Below, in pieces: positions 36,221 to 44,542 of a DNA stretch of 64,000 nucleotides (its first letter is position 1; every line of letters begins with the position of its first letter). A program made the translations under genes and the position numbers. Source of the DNA: Pseudovibrio denitrificans JCM 12308 (GTDB taxonomy: Bacteria > Pseudomonadota > Alphaproteobacteria > Rhizobiales > Stappiaceae); NCBI RefSeq assembly GCF_001310815.1, contig NZ_BAZK01000011.1, positions 1 through 64,000 of the forward strand. Reading direction: 5' to 3'. A model generated the notes under the pieces. That model was not told where the DNA came from, searched no databases, and saw nothing but the letters and a program-made list of their open reading frames with translations.

Positions 36221-36817
36221 ATGTCATTGAAATCTGGCGCAGTTCTCTTCAAGGCTGGCGATCCGGGCAATGGGTGTTACGCAATCATCGAAGGCAGCAT
36301 GAAGGTCTCCGTTGTTTCGCTGGATGGCAGTGAGCAGCTGCTGGCCGTTTTGGGGCAGGGGTCTCTGGTTGGTGAAATTGCCTTGCTTGATGGCAGTGAA
36401 CGTTCAGCCACAGTGACCGCTCTGAAGCCGAGTCAGCTTGCATTTATCTCCAAAGCTGCATTTTATCGTTATGCGGATGAGAACCCCGCTGTGTATCGCC
36501 ACATGCTGCAAATTGTGGCGACTCGCTTGCGCCGGTCCAACGATGCTCTTGCTGCTCGTTCCTTCCTTCCGCTCAATGGTCGCGTTGCTCAGACCCTGCT
36601 GCAACTCTCTGAAACCTTTGGCAAAAAAGTCGATAGCAATAAGATCCTCGTGCACTACAAGATCTCTCAGGCAGAGATCGCCAATATGGCTGGCGGTGCC
36701 CGTGAGAACGTGAGCCGTGTGCTCAACGTCTGGAAACGCGAGGGCGTAATCAGCCGCCTCTCTGGATATTACTGCCTCGAAAAGCCAGAGGTGCTACGAG
36801 CTGCCGCAGAGCTTTAA
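36221..36817 (+). CDS. Crp/Fnr family transcriptional regulator (upstream in-frame stop)
   Basis: 198 residues from the ATG at 36221. The cyclic-nucleotide-binding fold shows GDPGNGCYAIIEGSMKVSV and LVGEIALLDGSERSATVTAL (phosphate-binding cassette region with E and R). The dimer helix follows, then the winged helix ISQAEIANMAGGARENVSRVL with Arg, Glu and Arg in the positions used by Crp to read TGTGA. There are no N-terminal cysteines, so it is not an Fe-S Fnr. Codons 36128-36205 in the same frame encode a plausible N-terminus (MTKFKELLQNSFSLSGLAEE) but end in TAA at 36206. Either translation starts at 36221 without a clear ribosome binding site, or the stop is an error or lesion. Confidence 0.85.
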   Translation: MSLKSGAVLFKAGDPGNGCYAIIEGSMKVSVVSLDGSEQLLAVLGQGSLVGEIALLDGSERSATVTALKPSQLAFISKAAFYRYADENPAVYRHMLQIVATRLRRSNDALAARSFLPLNGRVAQTLLQLSETFGKKVDSNKILVHYKISQAEIANMAGGARENVSRVLNVWKREGVISRLSGYYCLEKPEVLRAAAEL

Positions 36818-36897
36818 ACTCGGTATTTGAGTAAAAGTGACCCAAAGTAACAACAAGGGCATGAGCCTTGTCCCTGCAAGGTTCCTGAAACACCGAG

Positions 36898-37311
36898 ATG
36901 ACTTATCAGCACTTTGACATTCGCCCACTAGACGAATGCACTCCAGTTCACCCTGACCTGACACACGATCAGGTCCGTGCGCTGGTCGCCAATCATTCAG
37001 AAAAACTTCGTCAGAATGATACACTGGCAAACGTCTACCAGAGCAACATGAAATGCGACTGGGAAGACTATGAAGCGCAGGCCGTTCGTTTCTGGTGCTC
37101 CGCTCTCATGAAAGACCAGAGTTATTCCGGTCGTCCGATTGGCAAGTATCGCGGTTCTGCAAAGCAGGTATGCGGTGATGATATTGCCAGCTGGTTGAAT
37201 TTATTCGAAAATGCCGTCGAAGAATGTGTTGCTGAAACCGCTCGGGCCAATACCATGAAATGTGCGACCCAGGTTGTTGATTGCTTCCATATGGCGATGA
37301 TCCCTTCTTGA
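36898..37311 (+). CDS. Truncated-globin-like protein without heme-ligand residues
   Basis: 137 residues that align along their length with the group III truncated globin at 37832-38281 (shared DW, FW, SY-G-P and LF motifs). The proximal His of that protein (PVPAHAK) corresponds to Tyr here (PIGKYRG). The distal B10 Tyr region SFYGRVR corresponds to NHSEKLR. It therefore probably does not bind heme in the usual way. It contains several extra cysteines (CDW, FWC, VCGDD, EECV, MKCA, VDCF). It lies 80 bp after the Crp-like gene and 59 bp before a thioesterase. It may be a sensor or scaffold, but this is a guess. Confidence 0.7.
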   Translation: MTYQHFDIRPLDECTPVHPDLTHDQVRALVANHSEKLRQNDTLANVYQSNMKCDWEDYEAQAVRFWCSALMKDQSYSGRPIGKYRGSAKQVCGDDIASWLNLFENAVEECVAETARANTMKCATQVVDCFHMAMIPS

Positions 37312-37370
37312 GTAGTTGAGCTTCGCCATGCATAGCATTTCCTCTGATGGATCGACGGAGCTTTAAAACT

Positions 37371-37799
37371 ATGAATGATACAAGAGACGCTGTCGAAGAA
37401 GAGCAGCCAGTAGGTGAACTGACCACACGCACAATGGCGATGCCGGCAGACACCAATGCATCTGGCGATATCTTCGGCGGTTGGGTTGTCTCTCAAATGG
37501 ATATTGCGGCTGGTATTGCAGCAAGCCAGTGCGCCATGGAGCGCGTTGTGACTGTTGCGATCGACAGTATGACGTTTATTCGCCCTGTAAAAGTTGGCGA
37601 TGTGATGTGTGTTTACTCCCGTGTCCTCCGTGTTGGCAGAACCTCAATTACGCTGGCAATCGAAGCCTGGGCATTGCGCCATCGTTTTGGGTACCGCGAA
37701 AAGGTGACAAATGCTCAGTTCACCTTTGTTGCCGTGGATGATAACGGTAAGCCAATCGAGATCTCTGAAGAGCAGCGTGCAAAGTACAACAACGCTTAA
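37371..37799 (+). CDS. Acyl-CoA thioesterase (YciA-like hotdog fold)
   Basis: 142 residues from the ATG at 37371. It has the YciA/BACH-type hotdog signature: RTMAMPADTNASGDIFGGWVVSQMD with the conserved Asp/Asn and the helix start GDIFGG, then IDSMTFIRPVKVGDVM and IEAWALRHRFG. Hydrolyses acyl-CoA thioesters, with broad specificity in this family. An upstream in-frame start at 37347 lacks a ribosome binding site, whereas GGAG precedes 37371. It is placed between the two globin-type genes in one direction with gaps of 59 and 32 bp, an unusual association for this enzyme. Confidence 0.9.
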   Translation: MNDTRDAVEEEQPVGELTTRTMAMPADTNASGDIFGGWVVSQMDIAAGIAASQCAMERVVTVAIDSMTFIRPVKVGDVMCVYSRVLRVGRTSITLAIEAWALRHRFGYREKVTNAQFTFVAVDDNGKPIEISEEQRAKYNNA

Positions 37800-37831
37800 T
37801 CAGCTAACTGGTCAGGAAGAGGAAGCAAGCA

Positions 37832-38281
37832 GTGTCATCCAAAATTCCCGTTATGTCAGCGCGTGAACGGACACCGCTTGATCCTTCCATCACACCAGCG
37901 CAAATCAACCAGTTGGTTGAAAGCTTTTATGGCAGAGTACGTCAGCATGAGACGCTGGGGCCGATCTTCCTAAAAGAAATGGGCGAGGACTGGGGGCCGC
38001 ATCTGCACAAGATGAAGCATTTCTGGGCCTCCGTTTTGCTGAAGACCGGATCATACAAAGGCAAACCGGTTCCGGCTCACGCAAAAATCACAGGCGTGAC
38101 CACCGAGAACTTTCATGAATGGATGGATCTGTTCGAAGAAGAAGTTCATGCGATCTTCTCTCCCGAAGCCGCACCTCTTCTGCTGGCGACTGCACAGCGC
38201 ATAGCTCAGAGCCTCTGGCTGGCAATGTTTGCAGATCCGTTTGCAACGCCTCCCGCCAAGTTTGGCACGCGCGCAGCTTGA
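37832..38281 (+). CDS. Group III truncated hemoglobin
   Basis: 149 residues from a GTG at 37832 with AGAGGA upstream; an ATG at 37853 is an alternative. It has the group III (Ctb-like) globin features: LVESFYGRVRQHETLGPIF with the distal B10 Tyr, HLHKMKHFWASVLLKTGSYKGKPVPAH with the proximal His, and FHEWMDLFEE. Members of this family bind oxygen or NO and are linked to nitrosative stress or microaerobic growth. It is the last gene of the co-directional Crp / globin-like / thioesterase / globin group. Confidence 0.92.
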   Translation: MSSKIPVMSARERTPLDPSITPAQINQLVESFYGRVRQHETLGPIFLKEMGEDWGPHLHKMKHFWASVLLKTGSYKGKPVPAHAKITGVTTENFHEWMDLFEEEVHAIFSPEAAPLLLATAQRIAQSLWLAMFADPFATPPAKFGTRAA

Positions 38282-38311
38282 ATATCATTATCTGATTATG
38301 GATCAGCTTGC

Positions 38312-38797
38312 TTAGCTCGGGAATTTCTTTTTCGAGCGAAGCGCATTTTGCCTGAAGTATTCGCGCAGCGCTTCCAGCTCGTCAGGACGGCGGCGCACGG
38401 TATCAGCGAATAAACGCTCATCAACGACCGTATGGCATCCTTCAGCCCACAAACGCAGCAGAACCGCAAAACGATCAGAACGCTCATCTGTGGTGAGGGG
38501 AGTGTTAGCCTGACGTGTTGAGTTGGAAAGCAGACGGCTGCGCAGCCCTTTTTCCAGGATCAAACAGTCAAGCAGATAGGCAGCGGTAAACTCGTCGGCA
38601 AGATGAGCGACGGCTTCCCTCAAGGATTGAGGCACATATTCAGATACATACGATTGCCATGCAGACTGAGGCTGACTAGCAAGATCAAACATTAAATCCT
38701 CCATCGGTTTCCCGAGGAGGACTGGCGCAAAATCCATTGAAACTACCGCTTGGTTGTTACGAATGATGAAGACGACGTCCTCAGTTCGAAACCACAT
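38312..38797 (-). CDS. Hypothetical protein
   Basis: 161 residues, not recognised. It is soluble, mostly helical by composition, with a charged C-terminus (RRRPDELEALREYFRQNALRSKKKF). The start is uncertain: the ATG at 38737 (MDFAPVLLGKPMEDL) is a good alternative, since neither has a clear ribosome binding site. It is convergent with the truncated hemoglobin gene with a 30-bp gap, with no terminator recognised between. Normal codon use for the window supports a real gene. Confidence 0.55.
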   Translation of the reverse strand: MWFRTEDVVFIIRNNQAVVSMDFAPVLLGKPMEDLMFDLASQPQSAWQSYVSEYVPQSLREAVAHLADEFTAAYLLDCLILEKGLRSRLLSNSTRQANTPLTTDERSDRFAVLLRLWAEGCHTVVDERLFADTVRRRPDELEALREYFRQNALRSKKKFPS

Positions 38798-39154
38798 CCC
38801 TTTCGGCGGAGACCACCTTGCCCGGTTAGGCAGGTTGGCGAGGGCGCCAGCCCTTCTCTTGATGATGCGTAGGATTTGGCACGAAAATGAGGCAAATGCA
38901 AGTGGGCACCTTTCCTTTGTTCTTTGTCCACACTTTCAAACTTACGTTATGTCGTATTCTAGCACCACAAAACGCAACTTCCGCTAAGTGAATATCTTCA
39001 ATTTTTGTGGTTCTATAAACCGATTTCCCGTCATATCTGAGTATTCTCCTCAGACTTTGAATGAGCGCATAGTGACAGCTCACTCAGCAGAACATTCCGA
39101 ATAATGCGATAACTTTTCTCAGTCAAATTTCTAGGCCGTTATGGAGGAAAACCC
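38798..39154. other. Intergenic promoter region upstream of the sorbosone-dehydrogenase-like gene
   Basis: No supported coding frame. TGAGC / GCTCA forms a weak hairpin near 39061-39085. A ribosome binding site GGAGG lies 7 bases before the ATG at 39155. Confidence 0.4.
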
Positions 39155-40399
39155 ATGTGCACCACTAAACCTGTTCTCTATGGAGTCCTGTCAGGGTGCG
39201 CTTATGCTTTGCTGCTAACCACTTCATTAGCAGCAACAAAAACCGAAACCGTTGATGGTGTCGCCACCGAGTATGTCGAGCAGGACACCGACGATCAGAA
39301 AACTCTGGCCCGCAACACCGGTGTGGTGGTGATGCCTCCAGGTTTCCGCATAGAGCCTTACGCCGTTGTGCCGGATGCGCGCCATATGGCGGTCGCGCCG
39401 GATGGTAAAACTGTTTTTGTTGGCACAGCCACAGATCGAGTCTGGGTGGTGACGCAGGATGAAGACACCAAAAAAGCTGCTGAAGTCCGTCAGTTTGCTC
39501 CAAATCAGTCCTTTGTCATCCCCAATGGTGTCTGCTTCACCAAAGATGGCTCACTGATCCTCGCTGAGCAAAACCGCGTTCTGAGCTTTCCCGATGCATT
39601 GGAGAACAAAGAGCAGGGCAAACCTGCGGTGAAGGTGCTGGTTGGTCAGGGAATGCTCATTCCTCCTTCTGAAGAAAGCTACAATCACTCCGCCCGTGTA
39701 TGTGATCAGGGACCGGACGATCGTATCTACATCACTCTCGGACAGCCCTACAACGTACCGCCCAAGATGAAGCTGAAGCTCTATGACAGTCTCGGCATCG
39801 GCGGCATCATCTCCATCACCACCGATGGAATGGATCGCCAGGTCTACGCCACTGGCATCAGAAACTCCGTAGGCCTGGAGTTCCATCCAGACAGCGGAAA
39901 CCTCTGGTTCACCGACAATCAGGTCGATGGCATGGGGGATGACATTCCACCTGAAGAGCTGAACAAAGCCACAGAGCCCGGCAAGAACTACGGCTTCCCA
40001 TGGTATGGCGGTGGAACCGTTAGAACCCCGCACTACATTGATGAACCCGTACCAAGCGGTGTAGTCGATCCGGAGGTCGAGCTGGATGCGCATGCAGCCA
40101 GCCTTGGCATGACGTTCTATCAGGGGGATATGTTCCCTGATGAGTACAAAGGCGGCGTCTTCATCGCGCAGCACGGCTCATGGGATCGTTCTGTGCCCAT
40201 TGGCGCCCGAGTGGTCTTCGTTCCAATCAACGCTAAGGAAGAAGCTGGAGAACCCAGCATCGTCGCAACTGGTTGGATTGACGCCAGTGGTGACTATCTG
40301 GGGCGCCCCGTTGATGTGGTTGAACTGGGCGACGGCTCCCTGCTGATCTCAGATGACTCGGCGGGTGGCATCTACCGCATGTATTACGAAGGTAACTAG
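39155..40399 (+). CDS. Exported sorbosone-dehydrogenase-like beta-propeller protein
   Basis: 414 residues with a signal peptide (hydrophobic to TTSLAA). The six-bladed propeller of the PQQ glucose/sorbosone dehydrogenase superfamily is visible: GFRIEPYAVVPDARHMAVAPDG, VGTATDRVWVV, NGVCFTKDGSL, YATGIRNSVGLEFHPDSGNLWFTDN, KNYGFPWYGGG, FIAQHGSWDRS and DYLGRPVDVVELGDGSLLISDD. It should act in the periplasm and may oxidise aldoses or sorbosone with PQQ. PQQ use and substrate are inferred from the family. GGAGG upstream supports the start. It is monocistronic with a strong terminator shared with msrA. Confidence 0.85.
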   Translation: MCTTKPVLYGVLSGCAYALLLTTSLAATKTETVDGVATEYVEQDTDDQKTLARNTGVVVMPPGFRIEPYAVVPDARHMAVAPDGKTVFVGTATDRVWVVTQDEDTKKAAEVRQFAPNQSFVIPNGVCFTKDGSLILAEQNRVLSFPDALENKEQGKPAVKVLVGQGMLIPPSEESYNHSARVCDQGPDDRIYITLGQPYNVPPKMKLKLYDSLGIGGIISITTDGMDRQVYATGIRNSVGLEFHPDSGNLWFTDNQVDGMGDDIPPEELNKATEPGKNYGFPWYGGGTVRTPHYIDEPVPSGVVDPEVELDAHAASLGMTFYQGDMFPDEYKGGVFIAQHGSWDRSVPIGARVVFVPINAKEEAGEPSIVATGWIDASGDYLGRPVDVVELGDGSLLISDDSAGGIYRMYYEGN

Positions 40400-40411
40400 G
40401 CCTAAACAAAT

Positions 40412-40437
40412 AAGACCAGAGGAACCCCTCTGGTCTT
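40412..40437. terminator. Bidirectional terminator between propeller gene and msrA
   Basis: An 11-bp perfect stem AAGACCAGAGG (40412-40422) / CCTCTGGTCTT (40427-40437) with AACC loop. Confidence 0.85.
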
Positions 40438-40458
40438 CTCATCTTCTATCGTAAGCTC

Positions 40459-41088
40459 TTAGTGCTCACCGGGGATACCTTTGTAGGCATTCGGTCCCCA
40501 AACCTCTTTCACGCGCTGGTCACGACCACAGCGATAGCGGTAGTACTTGTAGCGGATCGGGTTCTTCTCATAGTAATTCTGATGGTAATCCTCTGCGTCG
40601 TAGAACGTGGACGCGGTGCGGATAGGCGTTACAATCGGACGGTTTGTTTCACCGGACTTCTCAAGTGCCTTCTTGGAAGCTTTCGCTTTCTTCAGCTGGG
40701 CAGGGGAAGTTGCAAAGATGGTTGTCTGATAGCTTTCACCGCGATCGCAGAACTGGCCACCAGCGTCTGTTGGATCAACAGAATGCCAAAAAGCAGTCAG
40801 CAGCTCTTCGTAAGACACCTTCGCCGGATCAAACTTCACTTCCAGCGCTTCAATATGGCCAGTGCCACCAGCTGAAACCTGCTTGTAGGTTGGGTTCTCA
40901 GTACGGCCACCGGTGTATCCGGAGGTGGTTTCAAGAACGCCGTCGATCTTGTCGAAATCAGACTCGATGCACCAGAAGCAACCGCCTGCAAAAATGGCAG
41001 TCTCGGTTTTCGCAGCGTGGGCAGGCTGGCTCACAGCATAAAGCAAAGGAAGAACGGCAAGGGCTTTCGCAGCTTTGCGTGCAATCAT
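40459..41088 (-). CDS. msrA: Peptide-methionine (S)-S-oxide reductase, exported
   Basis: 209 residues. The signal peptide (residues 1-25, ending AHA) indicates a periplasmic form. The catalytic motif GCFWC gives the nucleophile Cys37, followed by SGYTGG, GHIEALEV and FWHSVDPTD typical of MsrA. The C-terminal YRYRCGRDQR supplies a candidate resolving Cys. It repairs oxidised methionine in exported proteins. It is transcribed alone from about 41.1 kb and is convergent with the propeller gene. No MsrB partner is nearby. Confidence 0.95.
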   Translation of the reverse strand: MIARKAAKALAVLPLLYAVSQPAHAAKTETAIFAGGCFWCIESDFDKIDGVLETTSGYTGGRTENPTYKQVSAGGTGHIEALEVKFDPAKVSYEELLTAFWHSVDPTDAGGQFCDRGESYQTTIFATSPAQLKKAKASKKALEKSGETNRPIVTPIRTASTFYDAEDYHQNYYEKNPIRYKYYRYRCGRDQRVKEVWGPNAYKGIPGEH

Positions 41089-41195
41089 CTCAGATCCTTA
41101 AATCAGGTCATGCATTGGAATTGCCAAAACCCTAGCAGCCACCAAAGCACAACGGAAATGAAGTCACATCAACAAAACGTCAGGTCTTGAGAGCA

Positions 41196-41663
41196 CTACA
41201 GCTCGCAGGACATGTTCCATCCCGTCACGTTAAAACCCGCCTTGTAGTAAGTGCGGATGGCGCCGTGGTTGTCTGGGGCGACCCGAAGTCCGATCCGGGA
41301 AAGACCCTGTTCCTCAAACATCGTCTTCAGCACCTGCAGGGCCTTGGAGGCATAGCCTTTACCGCGATGTTCCGAGTACACCAGAAAATCCATGATGAAC
41401 GCGGAGCCGTCATCGTGAAGCGTGTACCAAAGAAAGCCAACCTCAACCTCACGCCCTTTGGTCTTGTTGAGGATGCTCAGCAGCTTGTTGCGCTCATTGC
41501 TTTTACCAGCAGGAAAGGCTTGCTCCAGGCTCTCCTTGGCTTTCTTTAGGGCAGCCTGCTCATCCATTTTGCGATTGGCCATCAGGTCCTGCGCATATTC
41601 AGAGATGGAAATAATCTGAAACTCATCAAAGCGGTCAGCGGGGAAGTCCTGAAGAACAATCAT
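41196..41663 (-). CDS. GNAT family N-acetyltransferase
   Basis: 155 residues from the ATG at 41663 (AGGA 8 bases upstream; the frame is open to 41699). The GNAT core is VGFLWYTLHDDGSAFIMDFLVYSEHRGKGYASKALQ with the R-G-K-G-Y-A acetyl-CoA loop, then LRVAPDNHGAIRTYYKAGF. The N-terminal helical part resembles small-molecule acetyltransferases in which residues 30-75 form a substrate lid. The substrate is unknown. It is a single gene upstream of msrA in the same direction with a 107-bp gap. Confidence 0.88.
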   Translation of the reverse strand: MIVLQDFPADRFDEFQIISISEYAQDLMANRKMDEQAALKKAKESLEQAFPAGKSNERNKLLSILNKTKGREVEVGFLWYTLHDDGSAFIMDFLVYSEHRGKGYASKALQVLKTMFEEQGLSRIGLRVAPDNHGAIRTYYKAGFNVTGWNMSCEL

Positions 41664-41946
41664 GGTAAGTCCTGGTTGGTAAAAAGGGGAGCGCTTCAAA
41701 ATATCCTGCGCTGATCATGCATCACTGAGCTTAATCGAAGGCAAAGACACCGCAAAGCGCAATACTGTGATTTCTAACAGGCTCTGATCAGCAGCAGTCA
41801 TCTGCCTGTTGGCTTCCCAAACTTGCCGTGAAGTGGCGAAGTGTTATTGGGGCCTTTCGAAAACCAATTCAATTCAGAGCTGCAAATCCTCTGGTTGGTT
41901 AGAGACCGTCACCTATACTCTGCGTTACTTTTGAAAAGGATTGCGC

Positions 41947-43335
41947 ATGATTATCCTTCTGGCGTGTATCGCGGTGCTCTGTGGGTTGCTCTATGGCTAC
42001 AACGAGGGCGTCATTGCCGGCGCGTATCAGCCAATCAAAGCGGAGTTCGCGTTCTCTGCATATTGGGGAGGCCTGTTGGTCGCGTCCCTGTCCATTGGCG
42101 GACTCATCGGCGCTTACCTGAGCTCCTACCTCAGTGACAGGTTCGGCAGGCGATCAACGGTTATGATCGCAGCCCTGTTCTTCATCACTGGCGCAGGCTT
42201 ATCCGGTGTCGCGCAAAACCTTTTCATCCTCACATTCGCTCGTTCTCTCATCGGCATGGGGATCGGCCTGTCCTCCATGGCTGGCCCGCAATATGTCTCA
42301 GAGATTGCACCGCGCAAAATCCGGGGCCGAATGCTTGGTGCGTTTCAGTTCATGATCTCTTTTGGCGTATTGATCGGTTACCTCACCAATCTGGTAACGC
42401 TGGATCTCGGCTACACCGCTGAAATCATCAACCGCTGGCAGTTCATGTTCCTCCTCTCCGCAATTCCGGCCGCACTGCTGCTCTTCGGCATTTGGAGCGC
42501 GCCTGAAAGCCCGAGATGGCTCGTCATGGCAAACCGCTCCGCAGAGGCGGAGGCAGTCTTCGAAAAGATCGAGCCAAACCGAACCGTTGAATGGGTCAAA
42601 GGCAACGTCAAGCGCATCGAAGAGGATCTTGCAGAAGTCGCAGACCAAAAGGGCGGCTGGCTGGATCTCATAAATCCGCGCAATCGTCCCATCACCAGCT
42701 TCTGTGTCTTCACCTTCTTGTTCCAGCAGCTCAGTGGCATCAACGCCGTTATCCTCTACGCGCCGGAACTGTTCGGCGATCTTGGCTTTTCAGCTGAGGC
42801 AAGCCGTCTGTCTGCCACCGTAGGGCTCGGTTCTGCCTTGGCTCTGGCCGCTGCAGCCAGCCTGCTCTTGATCGACCGTGTCGGTCGCCGCCCACTCATG
42901 GTCTACGGCTTACCCGCCTGCGCCTTCTCCCAGTTCCTGATCGTTGGCGGCTTCATCATGGGCGATGGCATCGGCACAGCTCTCTCCGTCACAGGCCTAT
43001 GCCTCTATGTAATCTCGTACTCCCTCTCCATGGGCCCATTACCCTGGGTCTACATGTCAGAAGTCTTCCCGAATTATCTGAGGGCTAAGGGAATGGTCGT
43101 TGCGGTGACGGTGAACTGGGTCTTCACCTTCCTGGTGGTGTTTGTCTTCCCCAAGTTCAACCAGCTCTTCTCCATCACAGAGATCTTCCTTTTCTTCGGC
43201 ATCTGCTGCTGTATCGGTACAGTGTATGCCGTACGCCGCGCTCCAGAGACCAAAGGCGTCTCATTGGAGGATATCTACGATCTCTTCCATAAACGCGGAG
43301 GAGCGTCTGCTGAGGGCTCTGTGGCAGGAGAATAA
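41947..43335 (+). CDS. MFS sugar porter
   Basis: 462 residues with twelve predicted membrane helices. Sugar-porter signatures are seen: GYNEGVIAGA in helix 1, DRFGRRSTVM between helices 2 and 3, SMAGPQYVSEIAPRKIRGRMLG, SAPESPRWLVM at the domain linker, FLFQQLSGINAVILYAPELF in helix 7, DRVGRRPLM and APETKGVSLEDI at the C-terminus. It is probably a proton-coupled sugar or polyol importer. The sugar cannot be named. AGGA lies 6 bases before the ATG at 41947; the frame also offers a TTG at 41941. No regulator or catabolic gene is adjacent. Confidence 0.93.
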   Translation: MIILLACIAVLCGLLYGYNEGVIAGAYQPIKAEFAFSAYWGGLLVASLSIGGLIGAYLSSYLSDRFGRRSTVMIAALFFITGAGLSGVAQNLFILTFARSLIGMGIGLSSMAGPQYVSEIAPRKIRGRMLGAFQFMISFGVLIGYLTNLVTLDLGYTAEIINRWQFMFLLSAIPAALLLFGIWSAPESPRWLVMANRSAEAEAVFEKIEPNRTVEWVKGNVKRIEEDLAEVADQKGGWLDLINPRNRPITSFCVFTFLFQQLSGINAVILYAPELFGDLGFSAEASRLSATVGLGSALALAAAASLLLIDRVGRRPLMVYGLPACAFSQFLIVGGFIMGDGIGTALSVTGLCLYVISYSLSMGPLPWVYMSEVFPNYLRAKGMVVAVTVNWVFTFLVVFVFPKFNQLFSITEIFLFFGICCCIGTVYAVRRAPETKGVSLEDIYDLFHKRGGASAEGSVAGE

Positions 43336-43357
43336 AACAACAAGCACCAAAAGCACC

Positions 43358-43489
43358 GCATGACCCGTCATGCAGTGGGGAAGTTAAGTCCCCGAAGAAC
43401 GGGGTGAGCAAGGCGAGCAGGCAGTGCCTGCGCATTGTATTAAGATAAGTTTCTTCGGCATTGGCTGCTCGCCTCGCCCAGGCGTTTTT
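43358..43489 (+). ncRNA. Candidate structured element with alternative stems and a terminator hairpin
   Basis: Begins 22 bp after the sugar porter stop. A GCATGA/TCATGC hairpin (43358-43373) is followed by CCCC (43390-43393), which can pair with GGGG upstream (43377-43380) or with GGGG downstream (43401-43404). A 10-bp stem AGGCGAGCAG (43411-43420) / CTGCTCGCCT (43465-43474) overlaps a terminator-like hairpin CGCCT-CGCCC-AGGCG plus TTTTT (43470-43489). The two stems exclude each other, as in attenuators or small RNA 3' ends. It may simply be the porter terminator region. No known RNA family was recognised. Confidence 0.4.
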
Positions 43490-44034
43490 GCATGAAACAA
43501 GATCTCCACCGAAAGGCATTGGGAGCAGGTGCCTACCCATCAAGGTCAGCCCTCACAAAGCACAAGGCTTTGATCAGAACCTCTCCCTCTGAGCAGTTGC
43601 TATCCGGAACAGTTTGACCTGTCCATGACAGCTGCAGCTGCCAGTGTAGACGCCCATCGGGTGACCAGCTTCCGCTTGGTCCCTGCACTAAAGACTTTCA
43701 AGGGATGTTTCAACGAACCCGCCAGATGATGCGTTACTTCACCCGGTAGCCCCGCCCAGCCCACGCCGCACTGACGGTCGGTCCGCCAGCTGCCCGTTTA
43801 CGTGAACATGAGCTAAGTATGCAGGAGCCTGAGAGGAGGGGGATAAGAATTTCACTTACGAACCAATCTGTTTAAGTGGGCAAACAAACCTCAATTCAAG
43901 TTGAATTGAGATCTCCTGATGATTGGATAACAAACACCGATGACAAGTTTGGTTAAACTAAATTAAGGCTCCAATATCTAACCATGCAACCCGCAGATCA
44001 GAATTCTATATGCTCACTACATTCACTTCAAAGC
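43490..44034. other. Gene-poor region
   Basis: No supported gene. Short frames on both strands look accidental. The sequence at 43560-43830 is GC-richer than typical intergenic DNA here, with stop codons in every frame. It could be a decayed gene or non-coding RNA, but no family was recognised. Confidence 0.35.
43890..43910. repeat. Perfect 21-bp palindrome
   Basis: CTCAATTCAA-G-TTGAATTGAG, 10-bp perfect arms. It is followed at once by a GAGATCTC palindrome. A candidate operator for a dimeric repressor. It lies 125 bp beyond the end of the small membrane protein genes. Confidence 0.55.
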
Positions 44035-44437
44035 CTATCGAAGTAAGCGTTGTAGCTTCTCGCGTTGCTTGCTTATAAACCATTCTTTACTGTCAGAAGA
44101 AAAGAGTAAGATAATGCCATAAAGGCTCATAAGAGTTGTTACAAAAGTGATAATGGCGGAAAGGTAAGAGTGGTTGTCAGTTGGTATATCAATGATCACT
44201 CTGATCGTAATCCACACGTGTAAAAATGATCCAAATCCATTTTGCGATTACGCTACGCTGTCTGCTCACCAACAACATCAGACCGATGTATAAGCCAAAA
44301 AAAACGAGTACGGCTATGAGCACAAATCCTGCAGAAACTTCGACTGGAGCCTCAACTGGGACAAAAAGACTGCTAATACTGCCGAGGACCAGTGACCATA
44401 TGGTGAGCTTTTCAAATAACTTAATAGAGTTAGGCAT
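44035..44437 (-). CDS. Small membrane protein, second tandem copy (frameshifted near 44215)
   Basis: A paralog of the gene at 44543-44953: both start MPNSIKLFEKL and end SKQREKLQRLLR. The first frame (from 44437) covers two membrane helices to KWIWIIFTR. The other frame (to 44035) covers WITIRVIIDIP and the C-terminal part. One extra base near 44215 accounts for the split, and the repaired protein of about 134 residues would match its neighbour in length. Four membrane helices and a basic cytoplasmic tail are predicted. The family was not recognised. The copy may be decaying after duplication or carry a sequence error. Confidence 0.65.
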
Positions 44438-44542
44438 TACTATAAAATTTCTGATCCTCAGACAAAAAGTACGACACCCAAACGTTAGGGCATGCGTTAC
44501 AAGATAGCCTGTTGCGTCTGCAACGAGTTTACCGCACACAAG

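Noticed and set aside
43175-43543. A 122-codon minus-strand frame overlapping the sugar porter end and the structured element
   Set aside because: Antisense to the porter C-terminus, with no ribosome binding site and no similarity recognised; the region is better explained by hairpins.
43560-43830. Possible tmRNA or RNase P RNA in the GC-richer gene-poor stretch
   Set aside because: None of the universally conserved core sequences of these RNAs were found on either strand.
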